Positions 6,639-14,537 are shown, numbered from the stretch's first letter. The stretch: 16,479 nt of DNA from Treponema sp. (GCA_031274565.1 JAISPY010000186.1:1-16479), one strand, 5' to 3'. Numbers and translations are program-made. The notes: generated from the sequence alone by a model not told the origin.

Positions 6639-7901
6639 TTACGATTTAAGAAAATCAAGCGGATTAACCGCCCGGCCATTTTTATAAATGGCAAAATGGA
6701 GATGAGGTCCGGTACTGTACCCCGTACTGCCCACTTCCCCGATTTTTGCGCCTTGGGATACCATCGAGCCCTGACTCACCGAAGTAGCGCTCATGTGTGC
6801 ATACATGGTTTGATAGCCGTTCGCGTGAGAAATAATGATGTACTTACCATACACGGAATTAAGCCCCACCGAGGAAATCCGGCCATCCATGGCGGCTTTT
6901 ATCGGCGTTCCCATAGCCGCGGCGAGATCCAAGGCCGCATGATACCGCCGCACCCCGCTGATAGGATCGTTCCGCCACCCAAAGGGAGAGGTAAGCCGTC
7001 CCCGAATCGGATAGATAAAGGTGTTTCCCAGGACAAGCTTGAGATCTTCCCCCCGCATCTTGGCGCCGGGAATAAAAAGCACCTTCCCCGCTTTCAGGGT
7101 CTCGCTCTGAATATCATTTGCGTCCAAGATGACTTCCAACGGAACTCCCATAGCGCTGGAAATCTTACTCAAGGAATCCCCCGGTTTCACGGTATAGGGA
7201 ATACCGTCCATATTGGGAATACGCAACACCTCTCCTTCCCGCAGGACCTGGGCATTAGAAATATAATTAGAGGCAATGATCGCATCAATAGAAAGGGCAT
7301 TATTCGCGGCGATCTTGGAGACAGAATCTCCCTTCTTCACTTTATAGGATTCCCATGCAAAGGTTTCTACCAAATTCAGGGGAATAATCTCATCGGGCGT
7401 GGTCGCAGCCGGAGTAGACAGCCCTGCGTAGGACGCCATATTTTGCCGGATCCCCCTATCTACCCCTGGTTCTAAACGATACGCCCTCCCCCAGGGAAAC
7501 AGGGCGCTCAAAGGACGCTCTGACCAGTTTAGTGAGAGCAGAATAAAAAGTAAGAACCCGCTTATGGCAAGGATCGGCAAAAGCAGCGTGATTGCCGACC
7601 GCTGCTCCTGTACCGGTCCCTCCGCTGCCGCCTTTACCGAGCCGGAAGCAGCAGTGGTTCTCCGGGAACTGCGCGGTACAGAAGAGGCCGGTAGCATAAA
7701 CTGCTCCTTTTGTTTATGATATCGTTGCAACGGCGCAGGTTTCTGTTTAATTTGCTCGATTACTAATACATTGGTAGTATGTACCGAAGGTACACTATAC
7801 CGGGAAGTATACACCGGGGCTTTAGAAGTCTTAGTCTGGACCGGAGGAGCAGGCGGTTTACGACGAGTAATGTATTGCTGAACGATTAAATCATTCGTCA
7901 T
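6639..7901 (-). CDS. Membrane-anchored LysM-LysM-M23 peptidoglycan endopeptidase
   Basis: A 420-residue, probably active zinc endopeptidase that cuts peptide cross-links in peptidoglycan. The first 100 residues are basic, Pro/Ser/Thr-rich and likely cytoplasmic; a transmembrane helix follows (about 103-125); then two LysM domains (186-229 with VKKGDSVSKIA, 234-278 with VKPGDSLSKIS) that bind glycan; then the M23 domain (297-420) with HAALD (His321, Asp325), YAHM (His369) and GPHLHF (His400, His402), so all expected zinc ligands are present. The architecture resembles NlpD/MepM-type hydrolases, but the long cytoplasmic tail is unusual and might contact divisome or cytoskeletal partners. Its -10 box TATAAT (7938-7933) overlaps the lepB -10 on the other strand, and the leader would be about 25 bases with no strong Shine-Dalgarno. 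Confidence 0.93.
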   Translation of the reverse strand: MTNDLIVQQYITRRKPPAPPVQTKTSKAPVYTSRYSVPSVHTTNVLVIEQIKQKPAPLQRYHKQKEQFMLPASSVPRSSRRTTAASGSVKAAAEGPVQEQRSAITLLLPILAISGFLLFILLSLNWSERPLSALFPWGRAYRLEPGVDRGIRQNMASYAGLSTPAATTPDEIIPLNLVETFAWESYKVKKGDSVSKIAANNALSIDAIIASNYISNAQVLREGEVLRIPNMDGIPYTVKPGDSLSKISSAMGVPLEVILDANDIQSETLKAGKVLFIPGAKMRGEDLKLVLGNTFIYPIRGRLTSPFGWRNDPISGVRRYHAALDLAAAMGTPIKAAMDGRISSVGLNSVYGKYIIISHANGYQTMYAHMSATSVSQGSMVSQGAKIGEVGSTGYSTGPHLHFAIYKNGRAVNPLDFLKS

Positions 7902-7911
7902 AGCTCATTTA

Positions 7912-7940
7912 TCGACATAAGACCGGGGAATGATTATACT
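7912..7940 (+). promoter_or_regulatory. Promoter of the lepB operon
   Basis: TCGACA (7912-7917), 17-base spacer and TATACT (7935-7940), each five of six to consensus. Transcription would start about 7946-7948, beyond or within the first ATG (7944), leaving roughly nine bases before the second ATG at 7956. The -10 overlaps the divergent -10 of the LysM-M23 gene. Confidence 0.6.
7933..7938 (-). promoter_or_regulatory. Putative -10 box of the LysM-M23 gene
   Basis: Minus-strand TATAAT, a perfect consensus. The expected -35 position (7961-7956, TTCCAT) is a poor match. It overlaps four bases of the plus-strand -10 of lepB, so RNA polymerase could not occupy both promoters at once. Confidence 0.4.
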
Positions 7941-7943
7941 ATT

Positions 7944-8354
7944 ATGGATCACAGTATGGAAAATAATACATCCATCGAAACCGGAAGGGCCATTGGAGGA
8001 GCATTGTTCATTGCCTTGCTCCTAAAGCTTTTTTTGTTTGATTTTATGATTACCGAAGGACAGTCCATGACGCCAGCGCTTAAACCGGGTTCCATACTCG
8101 TGGTAAATAAGCTGGCCTACGGACTGCGGTTTCCCTGGTCCGACCGCTATCTTTTGTGGTGGGGTATGCCCAAGCAGGGGGATGTGGTGATCTTTTATAC
8201 CCCCAGCAGGGACCTGGTGGTAAAACGGTGCGCGGGGCTTATGGTAAACCATACATTCATTGCCTTAGGGGATAACCGCCTCCACTCTTACGATTCTCGT
8301 TCCTACGGTCCCATTCCGGTGCATAATATTCTCGGCAAAGTTGTAGGAATTTAA
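7944..8354 (+). CDS. lepB: Signal peptidase I (short form)
   Basis: Removes signal peptides from exported proteins at the outer face of the inner membrane. The 136-residue frame has one N-terminal transmembrane helix (about 16-35), the catalytic serine in GQSMTP (Ser41), the general-base lysine in DLVVKRCAG (Lys94) and the conserved block GDNRLHSYDSRSYGPI. It is shorter than the E. coli enzyme (324 residues), lacking the second helix and the large insertion, and closer to compact Gram-positive-type enzymes. The real start may be ATG 7956 (132 residues), because the promoter's transcription start falls at about 7947 and the first four residues are not conserved in character. The stop overlaps the next ATG by one base (TAATG). 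Some spirochaetes have several lepB paralogues, so this may not be the only one. Confidence 0.9.
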   Translation: MDHSMENNTSIETGRAIGGALFIALLLKLFLFDFMITEGQSMTPALKPGSILVVNKLAYGLRFPWSDRYLLWWGMPKQGDVVIFYTPSRDLVVKRCAGLMVNHTFIALGDNRLHSYDSRSYGPIPVHNILGKVVGI

Positions 8355-10273
8355 TGGTTACTACCACGGGAAGGACAGGCAGAAGGGGGCGTGAAAAAAA
8401 AGAAGGGTCCTCCCCTCAAAACCGCTATGATCAGGGGCGTATCATTTACCGGCGGTTTTGGGTGGTCTTTTTCCTCTTTGCCGTGGTAAGCCTGAGCTTA
8501 GTGATCCGGTATGCTCTGCTGATGCTCCATCAGGATACCTCGGAACAGCTTATAATCGCCAAACCCTATATCGAACGGGGGGCCATTTTGGACAGAAACG
8601 ACCGTATTCTTGCCATGCAGACCAAGTTGGCCAATATCAGCGTGTGGCGACCGGAAATACTCGACCTGGAAGCCTTGAGCCAGACCCTGGCACCTATCCT
8701 CGACATTTCCGCCGATGAAATCAGCCGGCGCATTACCGCTGCTTCCAGTGATTTTATCTACCTTAAAAAGCAGGTGGACCAGTCTACCATACAGAAAATC
8801 GAATCCCAGCAGCCCCGAGGGGTCAATATTGAGCCTATTGTAGGCCGCATCTATCCGGAAAGCAACCTGGCAAGCCAGATCATTGGCTTTGTGGGGGATG
8901 AAGGCATTGGGCTTGAGGGGATTGAATATGCCTTTGAATCGGAACTCGCCCCCAATGCGGAGCGGAACGGGAATCAGGTGATCCTGACCATTGATGCTAA
9001 CGTACAGTATATCCTGGAAAAGATAGCCGCCCAAACCTTAACGGATAATAAGGCCGAAGCGGTGATGCTCATGGCCATGGACCCCCGCACCGGGGATATT
9101 CTGGGTTCCGCCTCTGCACCGGGTTTCAATCCCAATACCCTGCAGGCTTCCGATGAGCTAAGCCGGATGAACCGGCCTGCGATCTGGGCCTACGAACCTG
9201 GTTCGGTGTTCAAGATATTTTCCCTTTCCGCGCTTATGGATTCAGGGGCCATTACCGGAAACAGCGTCTTTACCTGTAACGGCCGCTATGAGCGGGTTAC
9301 GAACCTGGGGGAACGGATCGTCATCAATTGCCTTGCCGCCCATGGGAGGGTGAACGCCCGGGACATCATCCGGTACTCTTGCAATGCCGGGGCAGCCTAT
9401 GCCGCGGACCGGCTGGGGGCGGAAGCTTTTTATGGGCTGCTCCAGAATTTCGGATTTGGCTCCCGGGTTGGGACCGGAAATCCAGGGGAAACCGCCGGGT
9501 TCTTCCGTTCGGTGGATCGATGGTCCGACCGGTCTAAACCAACCATCGCCATGGGCCAGGAACTATCGGTCTCCGCGTTCCAGATGCTTCAGGCCGCTAC
9601 CGCAGTGGCTAACGACGGCATTCTGGTGCCTCCCCGGATCGTGTCCCGGATCCGCTCCAGCGATGGAAAAACAGAACAGCCTTTTAATCCCAGTACGCCC
9701 CGACGGGTTCTCAAACCAGAGACCGCCCAGGTCATGCGCTCCTATATGACGGATGTTACCTCCATTACCGGTACGGGGTGGCGGGCCAATGTGGAGGATA
9801 TATCCTTAGCGGTCAAGACCGGTACTGCCCAGGTCGTGGATCCCGCCACCGGTGCGTATTCCAGTTCCGACTTTATTGCCAGCTGTATGGTCCTGCTCCC
9901 CTCGGAAGCGCCCTCGCTGGTTTTGTACATCGTCATCGTAAAACCCCAGGGAGAATCCTATCTGGGGGGCCGTATCGCCGCGCCTCCCATACGGCAAGCC
10001 GCCGAAGCTCTGGTGGATTACCTGGGGATCCCCCGAGGGAGAAATTCCCAGGTGAATCATTCCGGTTCCATTGCCCTGCCCTATGAGCAGATCCCCGTCA
10101 TCGAAGGCAAAGTACCGGATTTTACCGGTTATGCGAAACGCCAACTCCTCCCCCTCCTGCTCCGGGATGATCTGCACCTGGAAATGAAGGGAGACGGCTG
10201 GGTCAAACGGCAAAGTCCTCCTCCGGGAACGCCCTTGCGCGCAGATACCACCATCATTTTGGAGCTGGAATAG
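8354..10273 (+). CDS. Class B penicillin-binding protein with PASTA domain (FtsI/PBP3-like)
   Basis: A transpeptidase that cross-links peptidoglycan, probably during septation. 639 residues: a basic cytoplasmic tail (1-33), one transmembrane helix (about 34-58), the dimerisation/pedestal domain with the R-G-x-I-x-D-R-x-x-x-x-L motif (75-86), the transpeptidase domain with SVFK (Ser284, Lys287), SCN (342-344) and KTG (488-490), and a C-terminal PASTA domain (about 585-639, starting VPDFTGYAKRQL). FtsI is more likely than PBP2 (MrdA) because of the PASTA domain and the overall layout, but the window has no mra/ftsW/mur neighbours, so the symbol is withheld. ATG 8354 overlaps the lepB stop by one base and has TAGGA five bases upstream. 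A Maf-like gene follows nine bases downstream. Confidence 0.93.
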   Translation: MVTTTGRTGRRGREKKEGSSPQNRYDQGRIIYRRFWVVFFLFAVVSLSLVIRYALLMLHQDTSEQLIIAKPYIERGAILDRNDRILAMQTKLANISVWRPEILDLEALSQTLAPILDISADEISRRITAASSDFIYLKKQVDQSTIQKIESQQPRGVNIEPIVGRIYPESNLASQIIGFVGDEGIGLEGIEYAFESELAPNAERNGNQVILTIDANVQYILEKIAAQTLTDNKAEAVMLMAMDPRTGDILGSASAPGFNPNTLQASDELSRMNRPAIWAYEPGSVFKIFSLSALMDSGAITGNSVFTCNGRYERVTNLGERIVINCLAAHGRVNARDIIRYSCNAGAAYAADRLGAEAFYGLLQNFGFGSRVGTGNPGETAGFFRSVDRWSDRSKPTIAMGQELSVSAFQMLQAATAVANDGILVPPRIVSRIRSSDGKTEQPFNPSTPRRVLKPETAQVMRSYMTDVTSITGTGWRANVEDISLAVKTGTAQVVDPATGAYSSSDFIASCMVLLPSEAPSLVLYIVIVKPQGESYLGGRIAAPPIRQAAEALVDYLGIPRGRNSQVNHSGSIALPYEQIPVIEGKVPDFTGYAKRQLLPLLLRDDLHLEMKGDGWVKRQSPPPGTPLRADTTIILELE

Positions 10274-10282
10274 GAGGGACCC

Positions 10283-12196
10283 ATGAACTATTGGGAGCGC
10301 AATAGCCGCATCATACAGGAAAAGTTTCCCGGTCTAGCGGAACACCTGAGTACCCCTGCGCCCTGGGATGAAGGGGATATGCGGGTAGAAACCGCCGCGT
10401 CAGGGGATCCAACCCTGATCATCCAGGATCGTTCCATCCATTCCCGGCGGGATCCCCGACGAGAAGCCCAACGTCTTGCGGAGACTCTGAGCGGCTCAGG
10501 CCCCCGCATCATCTTAGGTTTTGGCTTGGGATATGCAGCGGAAGCGTCTTTAGAAACCTTAGAAAAGTCAGAAAAGTCAGAAAAGTCAGAAAAATTAGAA
10601 AAAAAGGATAAGACCGCCCGCCAACCCATCATCATAGTTGAGCGTCATGGAGCGGTGTTGCGGAAGGCCCTGGAAACGAGAGACCTCCGTTTGCTGCTTT
10701 CGGCATCCTCCATCATCTTTGTCCTGGGAGGAGCGGAAGAGGGGATTACCGGGGCGCTTCACTTTTGTGAAACCCAGGTTCCGGGAGGGAAAGCCGCGCC
10801 GGAGCTTATCCGAAACCGCGGACTCATGCAGCTTGACCCGGATTGGTACGCCGGGGTGGAACGGCATATTCGGGTCTGGACCTCCAAGGATGCGGTCAAC
10901 CAGGCTACGCTCCGGCGTTTTGGCAAGCGCTGGGTACGGAACAGCGCCCGCAACCGAGAGGCTATCCGGGATCTGCCGGGAATAGGCCGTCTGGCAGGCG
11001 TGGCGGCACCGCACATCCCCATCTTTCTCGCCGCAGCAGGTCCTTCTCTGGACCGGGTCATCCCTATCTTGCAGGCGATCCGTACACGGTGCGTTGTGGT
11101 GGCGGTGGATACGGCCCTGCGGCTCTTCCAGGAGGCGGGGGTTGCACCGGATTTTGCCGTGGTGGTAGACCCTCAATACTGGAATGCCCGGCATTTGGAC
11201 CGTATTTCCCTGCATAAGACCTGCCTCATCGCTGAATCTTCGGTATATCCTCAGGTACTGCGGATTCCGGCGGCCCAGGCCTTTCTCTGTGCCTCCCTGT
11301 ACCCCATAGGCAGCTTTATCGAAGCGCGTCTTGATCCCAAGGGTCGTCTCGGCGCGGGAGGCTCGGTGGCAACCACTGCCTGGGACTTCGCGCGGACCCT
11401 CGGATCATCGGCCATCTGGATTGCCGGGCTGGACCTTGCCTTCCCCGGGTTCAAAACGCACTATAGGGGCGCCCGTTTTGAGGAATTGGCCCATGGGGAA
11501 TCGACTCGGTTGATCCCTGCGGAGACCCGTTCTTTTAGGGCGCTGAGGGACGGAAATCCCTTCTGGGCTGCAGCGGCGGACGGAAGCCGGGTTCTAACGG
11601 ATCAGCGGCTTGCCCTGTACGCCGCCTGGTTTGAAAACCGGTTCCACCATACGCCGGAACTCCGGAATTACCGGCTTTCCGGGGAAGGACTAGCCCTGTC
11701 CGGCTTGATCACCGCTTCCGAGGAGGAACTCCTCGCCCTGCCGGAACAGCGGGAGGAAATAGACCGACGTCTTGCCGCAGCTTTTTCCCAGGTACAGGAT
11801 GATTTTATGCAGCCGGATCAGGCGCGGGAGCGAGCGGCCCGTTACGAGGCGGCCCTGGGGGAATTGCGGGAAGGGCTTACCACGGTTAGAACCCTGGCAG
11901 ATGAGGCCGTAGCAATCGCGGGTAAGGGGGCACAGCCATGCAAACCAGGGGCAGAGCAACCGTTGCGGCAGTCCGTTCTTCGGGAACTGGAAGGGATCAA
12001 GCGAAAGATTGTTGCAAGCCCGGTGAAGGATGTCGCGGGTTTTCTCGTACCCTCCGCCGCGGATTTGGAAGCGGCCATTCCAGTATCGGTGCCTTTTACC
12101 CGGTATCTGGAATGTTCCTCCACCGTATACCGCTTGCTTTCGGAAGCCGCGGCGGAGCAGCTTACAGAGCTAAACCGGGAATGTTTTTGTACTTGA
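10283..12196 (+). CDS. Maf-like DUF115 protein, putative flagellin glycosylation factor
   Basis: 637 residues related to motility-associated factors (Maf), which are thought to transfer sugars, often nonulosonic acids, to flagellin and which contain the DUF115/6-hydroxymethylpterin-pyrophosphokinase-like fold. Visible motifs are FLAAAGPSLDRVIPIL (G253-P254-S255), AVDTALRLF (Asp276), FAVVVDPQ and GAGGSVATTAWDFA (359-372) followed by GLDLAFPG. A charged insertion, E-K-S-E-K-S-E-K-S-E-K (94-104), comes from a 9-base tandem repeat. No signal peptide; probably cytoplasmic, with a helical C-terminal region. The start has a strong GGAGGG and is nine bases after the PBP stop, so it is in the lepB operon. 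Treponema periplasmic flagella are known to carry glycosylated flagellins, which fits, but the acceptor and sugar are inferred; no flagellar gene is in the window. Confidence 0.8.
   Translation: MNYWERNSRIIQEKFPGLAEHLSTPAPWDEGDMRVETAASGDPTLIIQDRSIHSRRDPRREAQRLAETLSGSGPRIILGFGLGYAAEASLETLEKSEKSEKSEKLEKKDKTARQPIIIVERHGAVLRKALETRDLRLLLSASSIIFVLGGAEEGITGALHFCETQVPGGKAAPELIRNRGLMQLDPDWYAGVERHIRVWTSKDAVNQATLRRFGKRWVRNSARNREAIRDLPGIGRLAGVAAPHIPIFLAAAGPSLDRVIPILQAIRTRCVVVAVDTALRLFQEAGVAPDFAVVVDPQYWNARHLDRISLHKTCLIAESSVYPQVLRIPAAQAFLCASLYPIGSFIEARLDPKGRLGAGGSVATTAWDFARTLGSSAIWIAGLDLAFPGFKTHYRGARFEELAHGESTRLIPAETRSFRALRDGNPFWAAAADGSRVLTDQRLALYAAWFENRFHHTPELRNYRLSGEGLALSGLITASEEELLALPEQREEIDRRLAAAFSQVQDDFMQPDQARERAARYEAALGELREGLTTVRTLADEAVAIAGKGAQPCKPGAEQPLRQSVLRELEGIKRKIVASPVKDVAGFLVPSAADLEAAIPVSVPFTRYLECSSTVYRLLSEAAAEQLTELNRECFCT
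10562..10597 (+). repeat. In-frame 9-base tandem repeat in the Maf-like gene
   Basis: Three perfect copies of GAAAAGTCA (10562-10588) followed by a degenerate fourth (GAAAAATTA), then an A-run. Each copy adds Glu-Lys-Ser. Because the unit is three codons, gain or loss would change length, not frame. Confidence 0.9.
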
Positions 12197-12507
12197 GAAC
12201 GGCTTGATTCGAGATGACGGCGTATGCCTTCCGGGCTTGCTTGCAGATGAGTCTGGTTTGAAATACTCCGTACCTTTTCTCCGGTATCTGTAGAATCCGG
12301 TGTGTATCCTTAGGAATAGCCTCATTTGTCTTTATTTCTTTTTTCTTATAGATCAAAAAAAAGTAAAAAAGTAGTAAAGTCAAAAAAGATGCCGCCGATA
12401 TACTAATTAGTATGGGAGGGTAATGCCTCAAGCATGATAAGAGACGGTGTACAGCGAACCTTGGGTCCGTCGACGTCCAGGTACATCGTTTTTTATCCAG
12501 GGAATCA
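12197..12507. other. Intergenic region after the Maf-like gene
   Basis: No convincing gene. It is A/T-rich from about 12320 to 12400 with poly-A and poly-T-like tracts. It contains a perfect 14-base palindrome ATACTAATTAGTAT (12400-12413), then GGGAGGGTA directly before an ATG that opens only a four-codon frame (12423-12437) overlapping a second ATG at 12434. A minus-strand frame (12431-12162) begins at TTG and has a hydrophobic start, but lacks a Shine-Dalgarno and overlaps the end of the Maf-like gene. Confidence 0.5.
12400..12413. promoter_or_regulatory. 14-base perfect palindrome, possible operator
   Basis: ATACTAATTAGTAT reads the same on both strands. It overlaps a TATACT (12399-12404) that could be a plus-strand -10, but no good -35 lies 16-18 bases upstream. 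It could be a dimeric regulator site; which gene it would control is unclear because the neighbours converge on this region. Confidence 0.3.
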
Positions 12508-12558
12508 ACAGCTCGTTATAGAGGAACGGAGTTTCTTTATAACGAGCTGTAGTTTTTT
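12508..12558 (+). terminator. Rho-independent terminator
   Basis: ACAGCTCGTTATA (12508-12520) pairs perfectly with TATAACGAGCTGT (12538-12550), and the 17-base interior continues the stem (AGGAAC with GTTTCT, one G-U) to a GGA loop, giving about 20 paired positions. AG and six T follow on the plus strand. It should end transcription of the lepB-pbp-maf operon, though about 310 bases after the last gene. On the minus strand no T-run follows, so it is a poorer terminator for alaA. Confidence 0.8.
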
Positions 12559-12595
12559 CGATCTGTGTGTGGGGGGGTGGGGGCTTCGGCTTTTT

Positions 12596-13813
12596 CTATT
12601 CTTGCCGATAGTGTTCCAGGAACGTGGCGATCCGGTGCATGGCATCGGTCAGGGTCTCCTTATCCGGCAGAAAAACAATGCGGAAATGATCCGGTTCCTT
12701 CCAATTAAAACCCGTGCCATGGACTAAGAGAATATGCTGTTTCTGCAGCAGATCCATGACAAATCGCTCATCATCGGTGATGCCGAAGCGTTTCGTGTCG
12801 ATCCGGGGAAAGCAATACAGCGCTCCGCGGGGCATGATCACCTGTAAACCAGGGATATCGTTGATCATAGTGACCACCGTATCCCGCTGCTCCTTGAGTC
12901 TGCCTCCCGGAAGCACCAGGTCCCGGATGCTCTGGTAACCTCCCAGGGCGGTCTGTATGCCGTACTGGGCGGGCACATTGGAACAAATCCGCATGTTGGA
13001 GAGTATCTCCAGGCCCGCAATATACCCGGCTGCGGCCTGCTTATTCCCTGAGAGGACCATCCAGCCGGCCCGGAAGCCGGCGGAACGGTACGCCTTGGAA
13101 AGGCCGTTAAAGGTTACGGTAAGCACCTCCGGCTCCAGCGAGGAGAGGGGAATGGGCGGTACCCCGTCATATACGATGCGGTCATAAATCTCATCCGCAT
13201 ACAGGATGAGTTCGTGTTCCCGGGCTATCCGGGCAATGCCTTCCAAGATAGCCCGGTCATATACTGCGCCGGTGGGGTTGTTGGGGTTTATCACCACCAC
13301 GGCCTTGGTACAGGCGCTTATCTTGGAACGGATATCCTGGAGGTCTGGGTTCCACGCGGCCTCTTCATCACACCGATAATGCACCGCCGTACCCCCTGCG
13401 AGGGTAACCGCCGCGGTCCATAAGGGATAGTCTGGCATGGGAACGAGGACCTCATCACCGGTATTCAACAGCCCATGCATGGCCAGGGTGATAAGCTCGC
13501 TTACCCCATTGCCGATGAAGATATCGTCGATCTGCACATCCATAACCCCCTTGGACTGGAAATCATGCATCACCGCTTTCCGCGCGGCAAACAGGCCCTG
13601 GGAATCGCAGTAGCCCTGGGCGTTTTGGAGGTTGATAATGATGTCGTGGAGGATTTCCTCCGGCGCGTTGAAACCGAACGCCGCAGGGTTGCCGATGTTT
13701 AACTTCAAGATATGAAACCCCTGAACCTCCAGCCGTTTCGCTTCTTTTAAGACCGGTCCCCGGATATCGTAACACACCCCATCCAGTTTTGACGATTTAG
13801 GAAAAACTCGCAT
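12596..13813 (-). CDS. alaA: Glutamate-pyruvate aminotransferase (alanine transaminase)
   Basis: A PLP enzyme making L-alanine from pyruvate and glutamate. The 405-residue product is the length of E. coli AlaA and, from memory, matches it through long stretches, including KSSKL..VCYDIRGPVLKEAKRLE at the N-terminus, KLNIGNPA, AQGYCDSQGL, INPNNPTGAVY, ADEIYDRI and the PLP lysine in FNGLSKAYR (Lys240). It also ends like AlaA with DHFRIV and a helical tail. The frame is open to 13942, but ATG 13813 matches the family start and has GAGGTGA upstream; that Shine-Dalgarno overlaps the stop codon of the trkA gene, so translation is likely coupled. It is third in an operon with potassium transport genes, an unusual pairing. 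In E. coli AlaA is cytosolic and a main alanine source, which here could feed the peptidoglycan genes nearby. Confidence 0.95.
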   Translation of the reverse strand: MRVFPKSSKLDGVCYDIRGPVLKEAKRLEVQGFHILKLNIGNPAAFGFNAPEEILHDIIINLQNAQGYCDSQGLFAARKAVMHDFQSKGVMDVQIDDIFIGNGVSELITLAMHGLLNTGDEVLVPMPDYPLWTAAVTLAGGTAVHYRCDEEAAWNPDLQDIRSKISACTKAVVVINPNNPTGAVYDRAILEGIARIAREHELILYADEIYDRIVYDGVPPIPLSSLEPEVLTVTFNGLSKAYRSAGFRAGWMVLSGNKQAAAGYIAGLEILSNMRICSNVPAQYGIQTALGGYQSIRDLVLPGGRLKEQRDTVVTMINDIPGLQVIMPRGALYCFPRIDTKRFGITDDERFVMDLLQKQHILLVHGTGFNWKEPDHFRIVFLPDKETLTDAMHRIATFLEHYRQE

Positions 13814-13820
13814 CTTTTGA

Positions 13821-14537
13821 TCACCTCTTATAACGGCGGAATAGGTTAAGGAACTGCTCCGCGATGCTCTTATAGGCTCGATCCTTGGGCGCATACCCAA
13901 TAAAATGTTCCAGAGCCGCATCAGTACCGGAAAAAAGACCAATATCCCCGGCCTGAAAGGTCATATCCGGCTCAAACAAGCCGAATTCCTCATCAGGACC
14001 TCGAAGGGAGATGAGGTTGAGGTTGTACTGGCTGCGGATACCCGCTTCCACCAGGGTCTTCCCGACCAGATAGCGGGGAATCTCCAACTCCGCAATGACC
14101 AGTTTCCCACTCACCGGGAAATAGTTGAGGAGCACCGAAGACAAGAGCAGCGGGGTAATCCGCTTGGCCGCTTCCTTGTTGGGGAATACCACCTTGGTAG
14201 CTCCCACCAGTTCCAGGATTTCCCCGTGGGATTCGGTTTCGGCCTTAACGATGATGGTCTTGATCTTCAGTTTAGCGCAATAACTGGTGGCGAGGATAGA
14301 TGCTTCAATGCTGTCGCCCATGTCGATGATCACCGCGTCAGTGGATTCGGGGAGGACCTTCCGCAGATTCTCCACGTTGAGCACATCCAGCACCACTGCG
14401 GCTGCGGAAGCATCCTTATAGGTGTCGATGACCCTTCGATCCTTATCCACGATGATAACTTCCACCTTGAGTTCCAAAAGCTCATCCAAAACACTCTTCC
14501 CAAAATGGCTTAACCCCAAAATAGCTACTTGCTTCAT
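13821..14537 (-). CDS. ktrA: Potassium uptake regulatory subunit, TrkA/KtrA family
   Basis: A 238-residue cytoplasmic RCK protein that forms the gating ring of a Trk/Ktr potassium channel. It has one RCK_N Rossmann domain (about 1-125) with the nucleotide loop G-L-S-H-F-G near the N-terminus, Asp31 (VDKD) at the end of strand 2 and an acidic D-M-G-D loop, then an RCK_C domain (about 135-220). A single RCK_N/RCK_C unit makes it KtrA-like rather than the double TrkA of E. coli. The first loop is GLSHFG, where many family members have GxGxxG, a mild variation. AAGGAG lies five bases before the ATG. It is 36 bases after trkH and seven bases before alaA. Confidence 0.93.
   Translation of the reverse strand: MKQVAILGLSHFGKSVLDELLELKVEVIIVDKDRRVIDTYKDASAAAVVLDVLNVENLRKVLPESTDAVIIDMGDSIEASILATSYCAKLKIKTIIVKAETESHGEILELVGATKVVFPNKEAAKRITPLLLSSVLLNYFPVSGKLVIAELEIPRYLVGKTLVEAGIRSQYNLNLISLRGPDEEFGLFEPDMTFQAGDIGLFSGTDAALEHFIGYAPKDRAYKSIAEQFLNLFRRYKR

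Noticed and set aside
12162..12431. Minus-strand 89-codon frame with a hydrophobic start
   Set aside because: It begins at TTG without a Shine-Dalgarno, overlaps the end of the Maf-like gene and its hydrophobic run is just the translation of T-tracts.
12565..12595. G-run with TTCG mini-hairpin as alaA terminator
   Set aside because: The stem has only two Watson-Crick pairs extended by G-T pairs, and in the direction of alaA it is not followed by a T-run.
12434..12727. Plus-strand frame overlapping alaA
   Set aside because: It reads through the terminator hairpin and antisense to alaA; no recognisable protein.
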